Positions 6,360 to 8,899 of a stretch of DNA of 8,899 bases are shown here, one piece after another. Under the pieces are notes generated by a model. That model saw only the letters and a list, made by a program, of their open reading frames with translations, had not been told where the DNA came from and searched no databases. Source of the stretch: Halobacteriales archaeon (GTDB lineage: Archaea; Halobacteriota; Halobacteria; Halobacteriales; SKSH01); NCBI GenBank assembly GCA_007118075.1, contig SKSH01000193.1:1-8899 (forward strand), in the 5' to 3' direction. The number at the start of each line of letters is the position of its first letter. The stretch's first letter is position 1. The translations under genes were made by a program, and so were the position numbers.

Positions 6360-6788
6360 TCAATCGGCCAGCTGATCTGAGCCGAGATATCGACAGCGGT
6401 CTGCTTCGACATCAAAACACGATGGGCAGTCATCGTGACGATCGATGATGGTATCGAGTCGCTCGGCGACCGTCTCGTCGATGACCGCCTCGAGACTCGC
6501 CGCTTCATGTCGGTACTCCTCGACCCCGAGGACATTGGCGAGGAAGTGTTCGAGGATGCAGTAGGTTTGCAACACCGCCTCCGCACGCTCACGACCGCGA
6601 TCGGTGAGCACCGTCCCGCGGTACTTCTCGTGTTCCACCTGGGCATCATCGGCGAGCTTGCCGATCATCTCGTTCGCCGAGGCGGGGCTCACCTCGAGGA
6701 CATCGGCGAGTCGGCCTGTCGCCACCGGTGGTCCCTCGAGTCGTTCGAGCAACAACAACGCTCGAAGGTACTGGTCGGCGGTGTTCAT
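6360..6788 (-). CDS. DtxR-family metal-dependent transcriptional regulator (SirR-like)
   Basis: A 142-residue repressor-like protein. Residues 4-65 form a winged helix-turn-helix with helix ATGRLADVLEV followed by recognition helix SPASANEMIGKL (34-45) and wing YRGTVLTDRG. Residues 70-115 form the helical dimerisation and metal-binding domain, with E80/H81 and H94/E95. Such proteins normally bind Fe2+ or Mn2+ and then repress metal uptake genes. Against DtxR/MntR the usual E-H pair near residue 100 reads E-A, and the Cys/Glu position before it is Ala. The C-terminus instead has C121, C124 (CPSC) and C132. There is no SH3-like domain, as is common in short archaeal members. Its ATG overlaps the stop of the ferritin-like gene (ATGA), with GGAGG just upstream, so the two are translated together. 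Family call is firm; the bound metal is not known. Confidence 0.88.
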   Translation of the reverse strand: MNTADQYLRALLLLERLEGPPVATGRLADVLEVSPASANEMIGKLADDAQVEHEKYRGTVLTDRGRERAEAVLQTYCILEHFLANVLGVEEYRHEAASLEAVIDETVAERLDTIIDRHDDCPSCFDVEADRCRYLGSDQLAD

Positions 6789-7276
6789 GGGAGCTCCTCC
6801 ATCAGTCGGGCGACATCCTCGACCCCTTCTGCCTCCTCTTCACGGATCGTACGAAGCACCGAGAGCAATGCATCCCGGTCGATCGAGAATATCGCATCAC
6901 TCGCCTCGATCGCCTCGATGAGATCGTCATAGAACTTGTAGGCGGTCTCCTCGTTGCACAATTGATCGTAGAGGAGATCGTCGAAGTCATCTGGTTTTGT
7001 CCGAGCGTATCGCTCACGGACGAGTGTCTCAATCTCAGCATACCCGGTCGACTCCGCATCGAGCTGTTTGACCAGCTTTGCGAGTTGGTCTCGATGCTCG
7101 TGTGATTCTGCTGCGGCATCCTCGAGCAACGCGATCATCGCCGGATGGGCTGTCTCCACCTCGAGGGTCTCAAGATGTTGTTCAGCTCTGGCTTCGACCA
7201 CCTCTTCTAACACGATCCCGATCTGCAATAGTCGGGCGAGCTGATGGTCAGAGACGACCGCCTCGCTGAACTCCAT
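6785..7276 (-). CDS. Ferritin-like (rubrerythrin-like) helical protein
   Basis: A 163-residue, acidic, nearly all-helical cytoplasmic protein. Four long helices rich in Glu/His suggest a ferritin-like di-iron bundle: helix 1 LEEVVEARAEQHLETLE (about 23-39), helix 2 LLEDAAAESHEHRDQLAKLV (about 50-69), helix 3 NEETAYKFYDDLIEAIEAS (108-126) and helix 4 LRTIREEEAEGVEDVARLME (141-160). Helix 3 is the most rubrerythrin-like. The classic ExxH signature is not exact in helices 2 and 4, so iron binding should be taken as likely but unproved. No rubredoxin domain is present. The ATG at 7276 was chosen because a strong TATA box lies 30 bp upstream; a longer frame to 7420 adds basic residues covering that promoter. 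It is the first gene of an operon with the DtxR-type regulator, suggesting a role in iron storage, oxidative stress or metal sensing. Confidence 0.72.
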   Translation of the reverse strand: MEFSEAVVSDHQLARLLQIGIVLEEVVEARAEQHLETLEVETAHPAMIALLEDAAAESHEHRDQLAKLVKQLDAESTGYAEIETLVRERYARTKPDDFDDLLYDQLCNEETAYKFYDDLIEAIEASDAIFSIDRDALLSVLRTIREEEAEGVEDVARLMEELP

Positions 7277-7285
7277 TGGTATGGG

Positions 7286-7320
7286 TGAGACCCTCGATGA
7301 CAAAATATATCCCGGTCTAA
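7286..7320 (-). promoter_or_regulatory. Promoter of the ferritin-like/DtxR operon with flanking inverted repeat
   Basis: On the minus strand, ATATATTTTG (7310-7301) is the clearest TATA box of the window, centred 30 bp before the ATG at 7276, so the mRNA should be almost leaderless. It is framed on the plus strand by TGAGACC (7286-7292) and GGTCTAA (7314-7320), which match as an inverted repeat at six of seven positions. This could be a metal-dependent operator for autoregulation by the DtxR protein; that is inference. Confidence 0.65.
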
Positions 7321-7329
7321 GGGTGGCTG

Positions 7330-7764
7330 TCAGACCTCTTCCCAGTCGATCGAATCGATGTCCCAGATCAACAACTCGCCGTCGTGATATCGAAGGGTGT
7401 ACCGGTCGGTGAACTCCCACTCAGGTTCCTCAGGGAAATCCATCCGATAGATCTCTTCGATGATGATCTCTTCGTCAGCTTCTTCGATGACATTGCGGGA
7501 GATGATCTCCCATGAGTCGGCTTGTTGGGGAGGTGTCTCTTCATCGCCATCGGCTGCATCGATCTCCTCTTCGATTGTTGCTCTGTAGGGACCGTCGGGA
7601 TGGAATAACGCGACAAAGGTATCAGTATCACCGTCATCCCATGCTGTCCACAGCTGATCGAGGACATCCTCCGGATCGGTGGCATCGCCATCATCTCCAA
7701 GACAACCGGCAAGCATGGCTGCCGTCATCGATACGCCTGCCACAAGGTAGCTCCGACGTCGCAT
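7330..7764 (-). CDS. Tat-type lipoprotein, NTF2/SnoaL-like, paralog A
   Basis: A 144-residue lipoprotein predicted to sit on the outer face of the membrane. The N-terminus MRRRSYLVAG has a twin-arginine signal, followed by lipobox LAGC with Cys21 as the lipidated residue. The mature part is very acidic. It opens with DPEDVLDQLWTAWDDGDTDT and LFHPDGPY (about 30-60), then strands with EEIIIEEIYRMDF and RYTLRYHDGELLIWDID at the C-terminal end. This is the pattern of small NTF2/SnoaL-like folds: helix with a WxAWxxGD-like motif, then a curved sheet. It is clearly related to the lipoprotein ending at 8288 (same signal, same DTD and IYR motifs, same ending). A TATA box at 7789-7794 lies 28 bp upstream. 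The function is unknown; ligand binding is possible. Confidence 0.82.
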   Translation of the reverse strand: MRRRSYLVAGVSMTAAMLAGCLGDDGDATDPEDVLDQLWTAWDDGDTDTFVALFHPDGPYRATIEEEIDAADGDEETPPQQADSWEIISRNVIEEADEEIIIEEIYRMDFPEEPEWEFTDRYTLRYHDGELLIWDIDSIDWEEV

Positions 7765-7788
7765 GGTGCCGTGATGTTCGCTAAGCCA

Positions 7789-7794
7789 CTATAA
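7789..7794 (-). promoter_or_regulatory. TATA-like box for lipoprotein paralog A
   Basis: TTATAG on the minus strand is centred 28 bp before the ATG at 7764, again a leaderless arrangement. It lies in a 133-bp AT-rich divergent region containing three TGATAC words. Confidence 0.55.
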
Positions 7795-7866
7795 TGATAC
7801 CGATTAAACATCTCTGATACCAATTTCCTTTGGCTAGTTCTCAACGATGATACTTCACGACCAAGA

Positions 7867-7872
7867 GTTAAG
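7867..7872 (+). promoter_or_regulatory. TATA-like box for the central lipoprotein
   Basis: GTTAAG is centred about 29 bp before the ATG at 7898 but only 23 bp before the one at 7892. The spacing therefore favours the 7898 start. The match to a TATA consensus is moderate. Confidence 0.4.
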
Positions 7873-7897
7873 ACCCACGGCTCTGGTAGCGATGGGT

Positions 7898-8287
7898 ATG
7901 CACCGACGCACCTTCCTCACCACCGGGGCGGCGATCTCGATCGGTGCGATCGCAGGCTGTCTCGGCAGTGATGGCACCATCGCAGAGCTCGAAACGGGAG
8001 ATGAAAGCCTCGTCGGCGAGGCGACGGTCGATCTCGATGCCGGTGAGTACGAGCTCTTCGTCTCCTTCGATACGTACGATGAATCCGGAGAGGGGATCGA
8101 CGAGGCCTACGCCAGAGGTACTGTCGATACCGAGGGGTTCGGTGAGACGATCGCCCAGGTTGAACTCACCAGCGAAGGTTCGACCGGCACCGATCAATTC
8201 GAGGTAGACGGCGCAGGGTCGTTCGAGGTGGTCGTTCACGCACCGACGACGGAATCGGCTGTCTCTGCCCGGCTTGAGGAACGCTGA
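7898..8287 (+). CDS. Tat-type lipoprotein, beta-rich, function unknown
   Basis: A 129-residue lipoprotein. MHRRTFLTTG is a good twin-arginine signal (RRTFL), and IAGC is the lipobox with Cys21 as the lipidated residue. Starting at 7898 puts that Cys at position 21, exactly as in both neighbouring lipoproteins; this and the TATA spacing decided the start over 7892. The mature chain looks all-beta: LVGEATVDLDAGEYELFVSF, then QVELTSEG, then GSFEVVVHAP. It has only the one Cys. I do not recognise the family. It is divergent from paralog A and convergent with paralog B; its TGA stop directly abuts the latter's stop. It may bind a ligand or partner outside the cell, but nothing in the sequence says which. 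Confidence 0.78.
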   Translation: MHRRTFLTTGAAISIGAIAGCLGSDGTIAELETGDESLVGEATVDLDAGEYELFVSFDTYDESGEGIDEAYARGTVDTEGFGETIAQVELTSEGSTGTDQFEVDGAGSFEVVVHAPTTESAVSARLEER

Positions 8288-8728
8288 TCAATCCTCCTCG
8301 ATTTCTTCGATATCGATCTGCTCGATCGCATAGATGCGCCAGTCGCCGTCCTCGGGTCGAAGGATGTAGTGATCAGTGATCCGTAGTGTCGACACCTCGG
8401 GTTCATCCCAGCGATAGATATCCTCGACGATGGTTTCCTCATCGTCCTCCTCGATAACCTCACGAGATTCAACTTCCCACTCGACGCCTTCTTGAACCAT
8501 CAACGCATCCTCGCCAACCTCCTCGATCACCTCCTCCGCATCGGAGTACAGGCTCGATTCAGTGTGCAACAGCTCGAGGTACCCATCGGTGTCGCTATCC
8601 TCCCAGGTGGTCCAGAAGGCATCGACGACCTCGACTGGATCGTCACCATCCGCATCATCACCGAGGCAACCAGCGACGGCTAGCGCTCCAGCGCTTCCTG
8701 CCATCAGGAGATAGGTCCGTCTTCGCAT
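8288..8728 (-). CDS. Tat-type lipoprotein, NTF2/SnoaL-like, paralog B
   Basis: A 146-residue acidic lipoprotein with signal MRRRTYLLMA, lipobox VAGC and lipidated Cys21. The mature part contains DPVEVVDAFWTTWEDSDTDG and LLHTESS, then VEWEVESREVIEEDDEETIV, EDIYRW and HYILRPEDGDWRIYAIEQID. These align motif by motif with the lipoprotein at 7330-7764, so the two are paralogs of similar length separated by an inverted, unrelated lipoprotein. The fold guess is NTF2/SnoaL-like, based on the N-terminal helix and short size; no catalytic residues can be assigned. A TATA box at 8754-8761 lies 29 bp upstream. The terminal EEIEED is a typical haloarchaeal acidic tail. Confidence 0.82.
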   Translation of the reverse strand: MRRRTYLLMAGSAGALAVAGCLGDDADGDDPVEVVDAFWTTWEDSDTDGYLELLHTESSLYSDAEEVIEEVGEDALMVQEGVEWEVESREVIEEDDEETIVEDIYRWDEPEVSTLRITDHYILRPEDGDWRIYAIEQIDIEEIEED

Positions 8729-8753
8729 GTCTCCGTCATGTTATCCAACAGAC

Positions 8754-8761
8754 AATAATAA
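8754..8761 (-). promoter_or_regulatory. TATA-like box for lipoprotein paralog B
   Basis: TTATTATT on the minus strand is centred 29 bp upstream of the ATG at 8728, consistent with a leaderless transcript. Confidence 0.55.
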
Positions 8762-8800
8762 TTCGATTCAGTTTCGCTGCAACCGACCCATCTAGGTTGA

Positions 8801-8873
8801 GTTCAATGGGGGTAGCGCAGGGATTGAACGACCCGTCTCGTTCGCCTGGAGGTGATAGGGGACCTCATTGAAC
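8801..8873. repeat. GTTCAAT/ATTGAAC repeat cluster
   Basis: The heptamer occurs three times in 73 bp: GTTCAAT at 8801-8807 and its reverse complement ATTGAAC at 8823-8829 and 8867-8873. The first two form a perfect inverted repeat around 15 bases; the third is a direct copy 44 bp further on. It may be a regulator-binding cluster between paralog B and whatever follows the window. Confidence 0.4.
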
Positions 8874-8899
8874 TGATCGAATCCTCGTCGTCGTCCGAC
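8852..8899 (+). CDS. Possible start of a gene running off the window (partial)
   Basis: From a GTG at 8852 the frame stays open to the end of the window and reads like haloarchaeal protein (IGDLIELIESSSSSD). The frame is also open upstream to the stop at 8825-8827. A GGAGGTGAT motif at 8848-8856 overlaps the GTG, which weakens this start. No ATG is present in this frame. The stretch is too short for any functional call, and a minus-strand gene ending here is an alternative. Confidence 0.22.
   Translation, partial: MIGDLIELIESSSSSD

Noticed and set aside
6435..6932. Plus-strand 165-codon open frame opposite the DtxR-type gene
   Set aside because: It is the antisense shadow of two genes with recognisable domains. 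Its second half is Ser/Arg-rich noise.
7277..7420. N-terminal extension of the ferritin-like protein to 7420
   Set aside because: It is basic, overlaps the 3' end of the upstream lipoprotein gene and covers the strongest TATA box of the window.

Overview
The window looks like chromosomal DNA of a halophilic archaeon (class Halobacteria). The evidence is strongly acidic predicted proteins, three lipoproteins with RR-type (Tat-like) signals ending in AGC lipoboxes, a PGF-CTERM archaeosortase sorting tail, several TATA-like boxes placed 27-30 bp before start codons (leaderless style), an intron-containing tRNA-Gln(UUG), many CGATCG words and few CTAG words. Genus cannot be told from the sequence alone.

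Layout. (1) 1-685, minus strand: a hotdog-fold acyl-CoA thioesterase, and upstream of it tRNA-Gln(UUG) carrying a 31-nt intron in a bulge-helix-bulge that I could fold by hand. (2) 686-989: a gene-free divergent promoter region. (3) 990-6358, plus strand: two tandem paralogous S8 subtilases followed by a small four-helix membrane protein. The first protease is a compact, soluble secreted enzyme. The second has the same propeptide and catalytic domain, then a stalk of seven beta-sandwich-like domains (six of them an alternating A-B-A-B-A-B series) and a PGF-CTERM anchor. (4) 7276-6360, minus strand: a ferritin-like helical protein and a DtxR-type metal-dependent repressor, overlapping by ATGA, with a strong TATA box framed by an inverted repeat. 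(5) 7330-8728: three small lipoproteins. Two are paralogs on the minus strand with an NTF2/SnoaL-like look; one unrelated lipoprotein lies between them on the plus strand. (6) 8729-8899: a promoter, repeated ATTGAAC words and possibly the start of another gene.

How they may work together (inference). The two proteases and the membrane protein look like one cell-surface proteolysis module: one enzyme released and one held away from the membrane on a long stalk, with the membrane protein as possible partner. The DtxR/ferritin-like pair looks like an iron or manganese homeostasis operon. The lipoproteins would be anchored on the outer face of the membrane; their function is unknown. The gene arrangement is compact, with two convergent gene pairs whose stop codons touch or lie one base apart.

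No CRISPR array, transposon, integrase or rRNA was seen. The most distinctive items are the duplicated two-domain stalk unit of the anchored protease, the soluble/anchored protease pair, and the DtxR protein with divergent metal-ligand positions.
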